Source: Candidatus Omnitrophota bacterium (GTDB lineage: Bacteria > Omnitrophota > Gorgyraeia > Zapsychrales > Zapsychraceae). From it: a DNA stretch of 21,810 nucleotides. A program made the translations under genes and the position numbers. Under the pieces are notes generated by a model. The model did not search any database. It was not told the origin of the DNA and saw nothing but the letters and a program-made list of their open reading frames with translations. The DNA lies in the NCBI GenBank assembly GCA_018399915.1, contig JAGYNW010000008.1, positions 1 to 21,810 of the forward strand, read 5' to 3'. Positions 6,951 through 16,015 of the stretch are shown here, in pieces. Position 1 is the first letter of the stretch. Each line of letters starts with the position of its first letter.

Positions 6951-7622
6951 ATGCTGAAAGCGACCGGTCTGAAAAAAGTTTATGATCAGCTCAGCCAACC
7001 GTTAGAGGTTTTAAAGGGCATTGATCTTGAGATAACCGCCGGGGAATTCGTTTGTATTGTAGGTCCTTCAGGCGCCGGGAAATCTACGCTTTTGCATCTT
7101 TTGGGAGGGTTGGATACACCTACGCAGGGGACTGTCAAATTGGATGAGCAGGATATTTACAGGTTAAGTGATAAGCAGCGCGCTAAACTGCGGAATCACA
7201 GCCTGGGTTTTGTCTTTCAGTTTTACCATTTATTGCCGGAATTTACAGCGTTGGAGAATGTTATTTTGCCCTTGTTGATAAAAGAGAACAAAAGCAATGC
7301 GAAATCATTGACGGCTAAGGGAGAAGAGTATTTGCGTAAAGTCGGTCTGATAGAAAGAAAGCAACATAAACCGTATCAATTATCGGGAGGAGAACAACAG
7401 CGCGTGGCGATCGCCCGGGCTCTGATCAATGATCCCAAGATCATATTTTGTGATGAGCCGACAGGGAACCTGGATTCCCAAAGCGGGCAGGAGATCATTC
7501 AGCTTTTGATGGAGCTCAACCATAAAAACGCGCAGACACTGGTCATTGTGACACATGATAAAGGCATCGCCAATCTATCTCACAGAACAATAAGTATGAG
7601 AGACGGGAATTTAATTCCATAA
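6951..7622 (+). CDS. lolD: Lipoprotein-releasing ABC transporter ATPase LolD
   Basis: ATPase that powers lipoprotein release by LolC. The 223 residues hold a complete ABC domain: Walker A GPSGAGKST (38-46), Q-loop Q90 in FVFQFYHLLPEFTALENV, signature LSGGEQQRVAIARAL (144-158), Walker B IIFCDEPTGNLD (164-175) and the switch histidine H202. The FQ-F-[YH]-LLPEFTALENV stretch is characteristic of the LolD/MacB/FtsE-type subfamily, and its position directly after lolC (48-nt gap) settles LolD. AAGGGGA (6934-6940) is the likely ribosome-binding site. Confidence 0.95.
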   Translation: MLKATGLKKVYDQLSQPLEVLKGIDLEITAGEFVCIVGPSGAGKSTLLHLLGGLDTPTQGTVKLDEQDIYRLSDKQRAKLRNHSLGFVFQFYHLLPEFTALENVILPLLIKENKSNAKSLTAKGEEYLRKVGLIERKQHKPYQLSGGEQQRVAIARALINDPKIIFCDEPTGNLDSQSGQEIIQLLMELNHKNAQTLVIVTHDKGIANLSHRTISMRDGNLIP

Positions 7623-7638
7623 TACAAGAGAGGGAATA

Positions 7639-8502
7639 ATGAAAATATATTTAAACGGAAAATTTGTTGAGAAAAAGAATGCAACTATTTCGGTTTTTGA
7701 TCATGGATACCTTTACGGCGACGGGGCCTTTGAGGGTATTCGGGCTTATAATCATGTGGTTTTTAAGCTGCAGGAGCATATCGACCGGCTTTATGAAACC
7801 CTGCACACATTGATGCTCAAGGTTCCTTTGACAAAGCAGGGAATGATCAAGGCCATCGTGGCGACATTAAAAAAGAACAAATTGAAGGATGCGTATATCC
7901 GGGTTGTCGTTTCACGCGGCGAGGGGGATCTGGGGCTTGATCCGTTGAAGTGCCAGGGCAATGCAAATATTGTTATCATAGCCGATAAGATCACGCTTTA
8001 TCCAAAAGAACTTTATGACAAAGGCATGGAGATCATTACCGTGCCGACGCTTCGGAATAATCCCGAGGCGCTTAATCCTCAACTGAAGTCGCTTAACTAT
8101 TTGAATAATATTTTGGCTAAGATCGAGGCGAACAATTCCGGCTACCGCGAGGCGATCATGTTGGATCATTTGGGCTATGTCGCGGAATGTACAGGTGATA
8201 ATATTTTTATCGTTAAAGATAAAGTCCTTTCCACCCCGAGCCAGGGTCGCTTAAAAGGGATTACCCGGGATGTGGTTATGTCCCTGGCCCTTAAGGCCAA
8301 ATACAAAACGCAAGAAAAGATGATCACCCGTCATGAAGTTTACAATGCGGATGAATGTTTCCTTACCGGCACTGCAGCCGAGTTGATCCCGGTGGTCAAG
8401 GTTGACGGGCGTCTGATCGCGGATGGGAAGCCGGGACCTATTACCAAAAAGATGTTGAAGGCTTTTAAAAATGTGACCAGCAAGAACGGGGTCAAATATT
8501 AA
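7639..8502 (+). CDS. ilvE: Branched-chain amino acid aminotransferase (fold type IV PLP enzyme)
   Basis: Transaminates leucine, isoleucine and valine with 2-oxoglutarate; a cytoplasmic pyridoxal-phosphate enzyme. The 287 residues carry fold type IV landmarks: YLNGKFV at the start, DHGYLYGDGAFEGIRAYN (21-38), RVVVSRGEGDLGLDP (88-102), the PLP-binding lysine K150 in NPQLKSLNYLNNILAK, and AECTGDNIFIV (182-192) with the PLP-phosphate-binding turn near LKGITRDVV (205-213). D-amino acid aminotransferase and aminodeoxychorismate lyase share the fold; the GDGAFEGIRAYN and KSLNYL motifs favour a short IlvE, but substrate is not certain. AGAGGG (7629-7634) precedes the ATG, 16 nt after lolD. Its place between lolD and mcsA has no obvious pathway logic. 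Confidence 0.88.
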   Translation: MKIYLNGKFVEKKNATISVFDHGYLYGDGAFEGIRAYNHVVFKLQEHIDRLYETLHTLMLKVPLTKQGMIKAIVATLKKNKLKDAYIRVVVSRGEGDLGLDPLKCQGNANIVIIADKITLYPKELYDKGMEIITVPTLRNNPEALNPQLKSLNYLNNILAKIEANNSGYREAIMLDHLGYVAECTGDNIFIVKDKVLSTPSQGRLKGITRDVVMSLALKAKYKTQEKMITRHEVYNADECFLTGTAAELIPVVKVDGRLIADGKPGPITKKMLKAFKNVTSKNGVKY

Positions 8503-8557
8503 ATTAAGGGCAAGCAGCGGTAAACAGCTTGAAATCAAAGAAAGAAAAGGATTGAAT

Positions 8558-9061
8558 ATGCATTGTGATGTATGCGGAAAGAAAAAGGCGACTGTTCATT
8601 TGACCGAGATCGTAGATGAACAGATTTCAGAGATGCATCTTTGCGAATCATGCGCCAGAGAGAAAAGCGCTCAAATGGAACAGCAGTTTGGTCTGGCCGA
8701 TCTTTTGGCGGGGTTATCGGATTTTGGCAAACAGGAAAAAGATGTTCAATCAAAAGTGAAGATCCGTTGCTCTTCTTGCGGGTTGAGTTATGAGGATTTC
8801 CGGAAGTTCGGTCGATTGGGATGCAGCGAATGTTATGATGCTTTTAAGACCCATTTGTCGCAGCTTTTAAAAAAGATCCACGGTGCGAATCAGCATTTGG
8901 GAAAAACACCTGTTTCCGTTCCCAAGGCAGAAAAACAAAAAATTGAGGATATCCAGAGCATGAAAAACGAATTGTTAAAGGCTATTCATTTAGAGCAGTT
9001 TGAAAAAGCCGCGGAATTGCGTGATAAAATCAGGGAAATCGAAAAAAGGAATGAAGGATAA
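8558..9061 (+). CDS. mcsA: McsA, zinc-finger activator of the protein-arginine kinase McsB
   Basis: In Firmicutes McsA binds and activates McsB and helps recruit substrates to ClpC. The 167-residue protein has four CxxC pairs: C3/C6, C29/C32, C71/C74 and C89/C92, i.e. two four-cysteine zinc sites, and a C-terminal UVR motif (about 129-163, with LEQFEKAAELRDKIREIEK). This is the full McsA layout (B. subtilis about 185 residues). I chose the ATG at 8558: AAAAGGA (8545-8551) then lies at normal distance, whereas the in-frame TTG at 8552 would abut it. The stop is 1 nt before the mcsB ATG. A CtsR-type repressor gene, which precedes mcsA in Firmicutes, is absent. The UVR motif resembles that in ClpC two genes downstream. 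Confidence 0.93.
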   Translation: MHCDVCGKKKATVHLTEIVDEQISEMHLCESCAREKSAQMEQQFGLADLLAGLSDFGKQEKDVQSKVKIRCSSCGLSYEDFRKFGRLGCSECYDAFKTHLSQLLKKIHGANQHLGKTPVSVPKAEKQKIEDIQSMKNELLKAIHLEQFEKAAELRDKIREIEKRNEG

Positions 9062-9062
9062 T

Positions 9063-10115
<1,053 letters not shown>

Positions 10116-10117
10116 AC

Positions 10118-12535
10118 ATGTTTAATAGATTTACCGAAAGAGCAAGAAAAGTTATTGTGTATGCCAAAGAAGAAGCCAGGCGTTTTAACCATGATTACAT
10201 CGGGACCGAACATCTTTTGTTAGGATTGGTCCGGGAAGGCGAGGGAGTTGCCGCCGCGGTTTTACAGAAACTCGGATTGGATCTGGAGACTATCCGCATA
10301 GAGATCGAGAAGATGGTGCAGCCGGGGCCGCAAACACAGGTGATGGGAGATATCCCTTTTACCCCGCGTTCCAAAAAGGCATTAGAGCTTTCGGCTGAGG
10401 AAGCCCGGGCTTTGGGGCATAATTACATCGGGACCGAACATCTTCTGTTGGGGCTGGTCAAGGAAGGCGAAGGCATGGCTTTCAGGGTCCTGTTGAACCT
10501 TGGGCTGGATCTGGGTAAATTACGTAATGAGGTCATGGAGTTGTTAGGGTCCGGGATCCCCGGATTTGTTGGTGAAGAGAATGCCAAGGCCAAGAAGACC
10601 CCTGCGATCAACGCTTATGGACGGAATTTAAATAAATTGGCGAAAGAGTCCAAGTTGGACCCGGTAATCGGCAGGAGTGAAGAGATCGATCGGATTCTGC
10701 AGGTGCTAAGCCGCCGGACAAAGAATAATCCTGTCCTTTTGGGAGAAGCGGGTGTGGGAAAGACCGCTATTGTTGAGGGTTTAGCGCAGCGGATCGTCAA
10801 TGGCGATGTGCCGGAAAGCTTGCGCGATAAGACCATTGTAGTTTTGGACTTGGCCTTGATGATCGCGGGGACTAAATACCGGGGACAATTCGAGGAACGG
10901 ATCAAGGCCATTATGGATGAGATTAAACGTTCCGGAAAGTTGATCCTGTTTATTGATGAGTTGCATACCTTAGTGGGCGCAGGCGCGGCTGAAGGCGCGA
11001 TCGATGCGGCCAACATCTTAAAACCGGCTTTAGCCAGAGGAGAGATACAGTGTATTGGCGCCACGACCCTGGATGAATACCGCAAATACATTGAAAAGGA
11101 CGCGGCTTTGGAACGGCGCTTTCAAACAATCACGGTGGAACCTCCTTCGATCGACGAGGCTATTTTAATTCTGAAAGGCCTTAGGGACCGCTATGAGGCC
11201 CATCACCGCATTAAAATATCCGATGAGGCCATTGATGCGGCTGTAAAATTATCAGACCGGTACATTTCCGGAAGGGCTTTGCCGGATAAGGCTGTGGACA
11301 TTCTGGATGAAGCGGGTTCCTGCGCACGGCTAAAGGAAATGGTTGTGCCGGAAGGCATGAAAGAGCTGGAAGCGGAAATCCAGAATTTGCGTAACGAAAA
11401 GGAATCTTACATCAAAAGCCAGGATTTCGAGAAGGCGGCCCAGATGCGTGATAAAGAAAGAGAGGCCCGGGAGAATCTGGAAAAGATCAAGGAAGAATGG
11501 TCGCAGAAACGGGATGAAGTGACTTTGACTATCGGGTATGAAGAGATCGCCAAGGTGGTTTCTCAATGGACAAAAGTGCCTTTGGCGCGTTTAGAGCAGG
11601 AAGAAAGCAAGAAACTTTTACAGATGGAATCGCAGCTCAGTAAAATTGTTGTGGGCCAAGAGGAACCCATCAGCGCGATCGCCCGGGCGGTGCGAAGATC
11701 GCGTGCCGGTATTAAAGATCCCAAAAGGCCGATAGGATCTTTTATTTTTCTGGGACCGACAGGTGTGGGAAAAACCCTGCTGGCACAGGCATTGGCTGAG
11801 TTTATGTTTGGCAGCAAAGATGCCTTGATCCAGATCGATATGTCCGAGTACATGGATAAGTTTAATGTCTCACGTCTTGTAGGTGCGCCTCCGGGATATG
11901 TGGGTTATGAAGAGGGTGGCCAATTAACCGAGAAGGTCAGGCGCAAGCCCTATTCCGTCGTGCTCCTTGATGAGATTGAGAAAGCCAACCCGGATGTCTT
12001 TAACTTGTTATTGCAGGTTTTCGAGGAGGGACGTTTGACCGATAGCCTGGGACGAAAAGTTGATTTTAGAAATACCATCATATTGATGACGTCTAATGTG
12101 GGCGCGCATATGGTCGGTAGCGAAGGATCGCTAGGGTTCGTTGCCGGAGGTGAGGAAGAGAATTATGAAGGCATGAAGACCCGGCTTCTGGATCAGGTAA
12201 AGAAAACGTTTAAACCGGAGTTCTTGAACCGTATTGACGATATCATTGTTTTCAAATCTTTGACCAAGGATAATCTGAGAGAGATCGTGCGGTTAGAGAT
12301 CGCGGATGTTGTCAAACGGCTCAAAGAAAAAGAGCTTCATATTGAGCTTCCCGACGATGCCCTGGAGCTGATCATTGAAAAGGGATTTGATCCGGTCTAT
12401 GGGGCTAGGCCCTTAAAAAGAACGATCCAGCGCTTGTTGGAAGATCCTTTGGCCGAAGCGGTTATTTCGGGACAGTACAAAGGAAGCGGTATTATTAAGG
12501 CGCACAGGGATGGAGATGTTTTAGTTTTTGAGTAA
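10118..12535 (+). CDS. clpC: ClpC, Hsp100 AAA+ unfoldase of the ClpCP protease
   Basis: Hexameric unfoldase that feeds proteins, including arginine-phosphorylated ones, to ClpP. Its 805 residues run: duplicated Clp_N domain (1-145) with GTEHLLLGL twice, E31 and E107 matching the B. subtilis phospho-arginine-binding glutamates E32 and E106; D1 AAA+ with Walker A GEAGVGKT (209-216), Walker B LFIDE (277-281) and pore YRG (254-256); a coiled-coil M domain (about 412-465) containing the UVR motif SQDFEKAAQMRDKERE; D2 with Walker A GPTGVGKT (546-553), pore GYVG and VVLLDEIEKA; a ClpP-binding loop SLGF (671-674); then the C-terminal D2-small domain. GGGAGGG (10103-10109) precedes the ATG. The short M domain separates it from ClpB. 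clpP is not in this window. Confidence 0.97.
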   Translation: MFNRFTERARKVIVYAKEEARRFNHDYIGTEHLLLGLVREGEGVAAAVLQKLGLDLETIRIEIEKMVQPGPQTQVMGDIPFTPRSKKALELSAEEARALGHNYIGTEHLLLGLVKEGEGMAFRVLLNLGLDLGKLRNEVMELLGSGIPGFVGEENAKAKKTPAINAYGRNLNKLAKESKLDPVIGRSEEIDRILQVLSRRTKNNPVLLGEAGVGKTAIVEGLAQRIVNGDVPESLRDKTIVVLDLALMIAGTKYRGQFEERIKAIMDEIKRSGKLILFIDELHTLVGAGAAEGAIDAANILKPALARGEIQCIGATTLDEYRKYIEKDAALERRFQTITVEPPSIDEAILILKGLRDRYEAHHRIKISDEAIDAAVKLSDRYISGRALPDKAVDILDEAGSCARLKEMVVPEGMKELEAEIQNLRNEKESYIKSQDFEKAAQMRDKEREARENLEKIKEEWSQKRDEVTLTIGYEEIAKVVSQWTKVPLARLEQEESKKLLQMESQLSKIVVGQEEPISAIARAVRRSRAGIKDPKRPIGSFIFLGPTGVGKTLLAQALAEFMFGSKDALIQIDMSEYMDKFNVSRLVGAPPGYVGYEEGGQLTEKVRRKPYSVVLLDEIEKANPDVFNLLLQVFEEGRLTDSLGRKVDFRNTIILMTSNVGAHMVGSEGSLGFVAGGEEENYEGMKTRLLDQVKKTFKPEFLNRIDDIIVFKSLTKDNLREIVRLEIADVVKRLKEKELHIELPDDALELIIEKGFDPVYGARPLKRTIQRLLEDPLAEAVISGQYKGSGIIKAHRDGDVLVFE

Positions 12536-12610
12536 AGAATAAAGAGGTTTTATCTACGGCATGCCAGGCGGAGAGTTTGGAAGAAAAGGGCAGGAAAGGC
12601 TAGTTCTGTA

Positions 12611-13585
12611 ATGGAAAGAAAGAAGTTCAATCGCATTAGTTTTTTGTGTTTTTTTCTGGTGCTGTGGACCAAAGGTGTTTGGGCTTTTGCCTTTGACGGA
12701 GAATGGGATCTCGATCAGAATCAACTGCGTATTTTTTCTCAAGAATCCCCGAAAAGTTTTGTTGCGGTGAACATTGATGAAAGCTCCCCGGACGCCTACA
12801 CTATCGGCATCAAAACCAATCATTTTCAGACGCCTTTTTTTGATATTTCCAGTGATATGAAGGCGGATGTGGCTGTCCGGTCTTCCCCTGAAAGCGGCTC
12901 AAAGATCATTGAGGGGACTTTATCCAGTCAGTACTCGCTGATTGATTACAAGCCGGTTAAAGAGCTTTCCGGTCGTTTCGAGTTCCGGCATGGCAAGCTT
13001 TGGCTTGAAAATGTTTCTTTTGGAAAGATCATCTGTAATGGTTCTTTTGATATGAGGGATCCTTTTTATCTGAATTTGACGGTGCAGCTATCTTCGATTC
13101 CCATGGTCTCTTTTTTGGCGTTTTGGACCGGTGAAGAAGATCCGGATACCTCAGGATTGGTTTCCGGAAAGATCCAGATTCAGGGGCCGTTAGACAAGAT
13201 TTTTTTAGACGGGAAGCTGGAAAGTTTTGACGGGCATGTGGCCGACCTGATTTACAATAAGTTTTTACTCAATATTGAGGGAGTCTATCCGCGCATGCGC
13301 ATACGGGAATCCGCGGTTTCACAATCCGAGGGAATGGCTTTTACCTTTCAGGGCTCTATGGATTTAAGTCAGAAGCAGGATTTCTTGAAACAGGTATCCG
13401 CGTTAAAGATTTCACCGTTGATCCGGGACACGGATTCACAACTGGAATGGACATTGAGAAGTTCCGGGCAAAAAGAAAAGGGCAAGACCGAATTAAAATA
13501 TCTTATGCGGAAAGACCCGCACAGGTATTCCCTGGACAATGAAGGGATGGACATGTTTGGGGTAGAAAATTCGTTTGAATTCTAA
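12611..13585 (+). CDS. Secreted protein resembling the C-terminal part of TamB/AsmA-like lipid-transfer proteins
   Basis: Not a family I can name with certainty. The 324-residue protein opens with a basic N-terminus and hydrophobic stretch ending V-W-A (likely signal peptide, cleavage after A25). The rest is beta-rich with short repeated patterns seen in AsmA/TamB (DUF490) proteins: LSGRFEFRHGKLWLENVSF (119-137), SGLVSGKIQIQGPLDKIFLD (181-200) followed by GKLESFDGHVAD, and GMAFTFQGSMDLS (241-253). The end, TELKYLMRKDPHRYSLDNEG then MDMFGVENSFEF, resembles the closing strands and terminal phenylalanine of TamB, but the protein is far shorter and has no N-terminal anchor after cleavage. Its TAA overlaps the mlaE ATG by one base (TAATG), so translation is coupled: a role in lipid transport with MlaEFD is the natural inference. 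No strong Shine-Dalgarno sequence; GGAAAGG lies 12 nt upstream. Confidence 0.6.
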   Translation: MERKKFNRISFLCFFLVLWTKGVWAFAFDGEWDLDQNQLRIFSQESPKSFVAVNIDESSPDAYTIGIKTNHFQTPFFDISSDMKADVAVRSSPESGSKIIEGTLSSQYSLIDYKPVKELSGRFEFRHGKLWLENVSFGKIICNGSFDMRDPFYLNLTVQLSSIPMVSFLAFWTGEEDPDTSGLVSGKIQIQGPLDKIFLDGKLESFDGHVADLIYNKFLLNIEGVYPRMRIRESAVSQSEGMAFTFQGSMDLSQKQDFLKQVSALKISPLIRDTDSQLEWTLRSSGQKEKGKTELKYLMRKDPHRYSLDNEGMDMFGVENSFEF

Positions 13586-14373
13586 TGGTTAAGACAATCC
13601 TTTCGATCACGAATAATTTTTTAGTCACTTTTATCCGTTATGCCGGCCAACTGAGCCTTTTGTTTTTGCGGTCCGTGTATTTGCTTTTTGTTCCCCCTTT
13701 AAAGGCGGACAGGATACTCACGCAAATGCTCCGTGTAGGGCCCGGGAGCTTTTTTATCTCCGCCTTAGTGGCGTTCTTTATCGGTATCATCATGTCTTTA
13801 CAGATGGCTTATCAGATGATTGAGCTATCAGCGGAGATCTACATCCCCAGCGTGGTCGCGGTCTCCCTTACCAGAGAGTTGGCACCGGTCTTGACCGCCT
13901 TGATCGTGGCCGGAAGATTTGGCGCCGGCATTACCGCGGAGATTGGTTCTATGGTCGTGACCGAGCAGGTAGATGCCTTAAAGGCCTTTGCGGTTAATCC
14001 TGTGAAATATTTAGTTGTGCCGCGTTTGGCAGCTTTAGTCGTTATGCTGCCGGTTCTAACCATTTTTGCCGATTTGATCGGAATATTCGGAAGTTTTGTT
14101 CTTTGTATTTTTAAGCTTGATATCAGCGCGCCTTTATTTTATTCGATGGTTGTTCAGTCTTTGACTATGAAAGATATCATGACGGGGTTGATCAAGACCA
14201 TTTGTTTCGGTGCCATCATCGCAACCGTGGGTTGTCATGAGGGCTTTAAGGTCCAAAGCGGGGCCGAAGGCGTTGGCAAGGCAACGACATCGTCGGTCGT
14301 TTTATCTTTTATTTTAATCATTGTCGCCGATTGTTTGTTTACAACGGTGTTTTATTTTATTTTTAGGGTCTAA
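13585..14373 (+). CDS. mlaE: MlaE-family lipid ABC transporter permease
   Basis: Inner-membrane permease of the MlaFED/MCE phospholipid transporter between inner and outer membranes. The 262 residues fit the MlaE family: an amphipathic N-terminal helix, then about five hydrophobic segments, with the family hallmarks SLTRELAPVLTALIVAGRFG (94-113), AEIGSMVVTEQVDALKAF and NPVKYLVVPRLAALVVMLP, and the late GCHEGFKVQSGAEGVGKATT segment before the last helix. The start overlaps the stop of the upstream TamB-like gene by 1 nt; there is no separate Shine-Dalgarno sequence, so it depends on coupling. mlaF follows after 2 nt. Confidence 0.94.
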   Translation: MVKTILSITNNFLVTFIRYAGQLSLLFLRSVYLLFVPPLKADRILTQMLRVGPGSFFISALVAFFIGIIMSLQMAYQMIELSAEIYIPSVVAVSLTRELAPVLTALIVAGRFGAGITAEIGSMVVTEQVDALKAFAVNPVKYLVVPRLAALVVMLPVLTIFADLIGIFGSFVLCIFKLDISAPLFYSMVVQSLTMKDIMTGLIKTICFGAIIATVGCHEGFKVQSGAEGVGKATTSSVVLSFILIIVADCLFTTVFYFIFRV

Positions 14374-14375
14374 AA

Positions 14376-15149
14376 ATGATCGAAATTTCCCATTTATGCA
14401 AATCTTTTGGACAGAACATTGTTCTTAATAATTTGAATCTGAAGGTCAATAGCGGAGAGACCAAGGTTATTATCGGTCGTTCCGGGGTTGGAAAAAGCGT
14501 ACTTTTAAAGAATATCATGGGCATTGTCCAACCTGACGCGGGTTCCATTAAAATAAATGGGGTTGAGGTGACGGGCCTTTCAGAGAAAGAGTACAATAAG
14601 ATACGGATGCAGATGGGATTGGTTTTTCAGGGTGGCGCGCTGTTTGATTCTATGAACGTTGAGGAAAATGTTGCGTTCGTTCTGGATGAGTTTATGGACC
14701 TGGACCGGCAGACGGTACGTAATCGGGTCAAGGACTCTTTGGCCATGGTGGGGTTAAAAGATGTGGAGAAAATGATGAGCTCAGAACTGAGCGGGGGTAT
14801 GAGAAAGCGCGTCAGTTTAGCCCGGATCTTGTGCATGGAGCCGCAGATCATTTTGTATGATGAGCCCACCACCGGCGTTGATCCGATCACCGCGGACGCG
14901 ATCAATAACCTGATCGTGGAATTGAGCCATAAATTGAAAGTCACCTCTATCGTAGTTACCCATGATATGACCTCGGCTTACAAAATCGCTGATTCCATGG
15001 TTATGCTTTACCATGGACAGGTTATCGCGGAAGGCACCTCGGAGGAGATCAAGAACACAAAACATCCGGTGGTAAGGCAATTTATTACCGGAGAAGCTGA
15101 GGGCCCCATTACCGAGGGAGAAAATTTGATTTTTGGTCACGCGAAATAA
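14376..15149 (+). CDS. mlaF: MlaF-family lipid ABC transporter ATPase
   Basis: ATPase partner of MlaE. Its 257 residues contain Walker A GRSGVGKS (34-41), Q-loop Q85 in GLVFQGGALFDSMNVEENV (the FQ-x-GALFDS form is specific to MlaF/Ttg2A-type ATPases), signature LSGGMRKRVSLARIL (138-152), Walker B IILYDEPTTGVDP (158-170) and switch histidine H196. A C-terminal extension after about 230 (VVRQFITGEAEGPI) is typical of the family. It lies 2 nt after mlaE with a weak AGGG site. In E. coli a STAS protein, MlaB, binds MlaF; no STAS gene is present here. Confidence 0.95.
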   Translation: MIEISHLCKSFGQNIVLNNLNLKVNSGETKVIIGRSGVGKSVLLKNIMGIVQPDAGSIKINGVEVTGLSEKEYNKIRMQMGLVFQGGALFDSMNVEENVAFVLDEFMDLDRQTVRNRVKDSLAMVGLKDVEKMMSSELSGGMRKRVSLARILCMEPQIILYDEPTTGVDPITADAINNLIVELSHKLKVTSIVVTHDMTSAYKIADSMVMLYHGQVIAEGTSEEIKNTKHPVVRQFITGEAEGPITEGENLIFGHAK

Positions 15150-15185
15150 AAAAGATGTCACATTATTCGATAAGGAGAGATGATT

Positions 15186-15989
15186 ATGCCTAAGGAATCA
15201 AATCTGGAATTTAAAGTTGGGTTGTTCGTTATCGCTGGAATTGTATTGTTAACGTTTTTCGTTTTTTCCGTCGGGGGCTCCTCTTTTATGAATAAGGGCA
15301 AGGTCATCAAAGTCGTCTTTGACTTCGCCAATGGGCTTAAAAAGAATGCTCCGGTCCGGATCGCCGGTGTTGATAAAGGGATTGTCAAAAAGATTGATTT
15401 GTTTTTTGATATCAAAGACCGCAAAACAAAGGCCAGCGTAAAACTGCTGGTTGATCAGGAGGTAAAGATTCCCGGTGATTCAACGGTCATGATCAATCAA
15501 TTGGGATTGATGGGAGAAAAGTATGTGGAGATCATTCCTGGAGTCGTTACCGATTCCTTTTATGAAGACGGTCAGGTGATCCTTGGTAAAGATCCTATCG
15601 CGCAGGAGATCCTGGCTGAAAGGCTTATGGAGGTCGCCCATGAACTGGAACAATCCATCCTCAGTGTGAATAAAGTTGTCGGCGATGGGGAACGTATGGA
15701 GGCTATCGGAAGCACGATCGATAATCTTAATACTATGACTTTCAAGGTCAATGAGATACTCGTCTCCTTGCAGGAGGGCAAAGGCACATTAGGCAGGCTG
15801 TTGAACGACGATGCTTTGTATGACAATCTGGAGGGGTTGACATCGGATCTGTCGGATATTTCCCATAATTTGAAAGAGGGCAGGGGTACGTTAGGGAAAT
15901 TCTTTTATGATGATCGCATCTACACGGATTTAAGGGAATTGAGTTCCGACCTGAAAGAAAACCCCTGGAAATTGCTACGCCGTCCTTAA
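15186..15989 (+). CDS. mlaD: MlaD-family MCE-domain lipid carrier
   Basis: Membrane-anchored substrate-binding subunit whose MCE domains form a hexameric ring in the periplasm. In 267 residues: one N-terminal TM helix (about 10-30), an MCE domain (about 38-120: VFDFANGLKKNAPVRIAGVD, then DSTVMINQLGLMGEKYVEI), then a helical tail with an imperfect 34-residue repeat and a PWKLLRRP terminus. I start at the second ATG (15186), 8 nt after AAGGAG (15172-15177); the ATG at 15180 is too close to that site. Homologues can carry more MCE domains; there is one here. It lies 36 nt after mlaF. No MlaC-type soluble carrier gene is nearby. Confidence 0.93.
   Translation: MPKESNLEFKVGLFVIAGIVLLTFFVFSVGGSSFMNKGKVIKVVFDFANGLKKNAPVRIAGVDKGIVKKIDLFFDIKDRKTKASVKLLVDQEVKIPGDSTVMINQLGLMGEKYVEIIPGVVTDSFYEDGQVILGKDPIAQEILAERLMEVAHELEQSILSVNKVVGDGERMEAIGSTIDNLNTMTFKVNEILVSLQEGKGTLGRLLNDDALYDNLEGLTSDLSDISHNLKEGRGTLGKFFYDDRIYTDLRELSSDLKENPWKLLRRP
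15768..15965 (+). repeat. Tandem 34-residue repeat in the MlaD tail
   Basis: MlaD residues 195-225 and 229-259 align with 15 of 31 identities, each with L-x-E-G-[KR]-G-T-L-G and later DD, Y, L, L and SDL. Similar GTLG-x-LL-DD-x-LY units occur in the C-terminal helices of other MCE proteins, where the tail helices form part of the lipid channel; that role here is inference. Confidence 0.8.
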
Positions 15990-16015
15990 TAATATTGAAG
16001 AAGAAGGTTGCGTTT

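Noticed and set aside
9000..9062. Longer mcsB start inside mcsA
   Set aside because: The extra 21 residues are basic, overlap the McsA UVR coding region and are unlike McsB; the ATG at 9063 has GAAGGA in place.
10615..11091. 158-codon minus-strand open frame
   Set aside because: Lies opposite the first AAA+ domain of clpC; low-complexity S/P/R-rich translation typical of shadows.
12536..12610. GGCATGCC palindrome after clpC as a terminator or operator
   Set aside because: Only four base pairs per side with no T-run; the 75-nt gap shows nothing else convincing.
15995..16015. Upstream TTG start for radA
   Set aside because: The Shine-Dalgarno-like GAAGG lies after the TTG and before the ATG at 16016, and RadA proteins normally begin just before the zinc finger.
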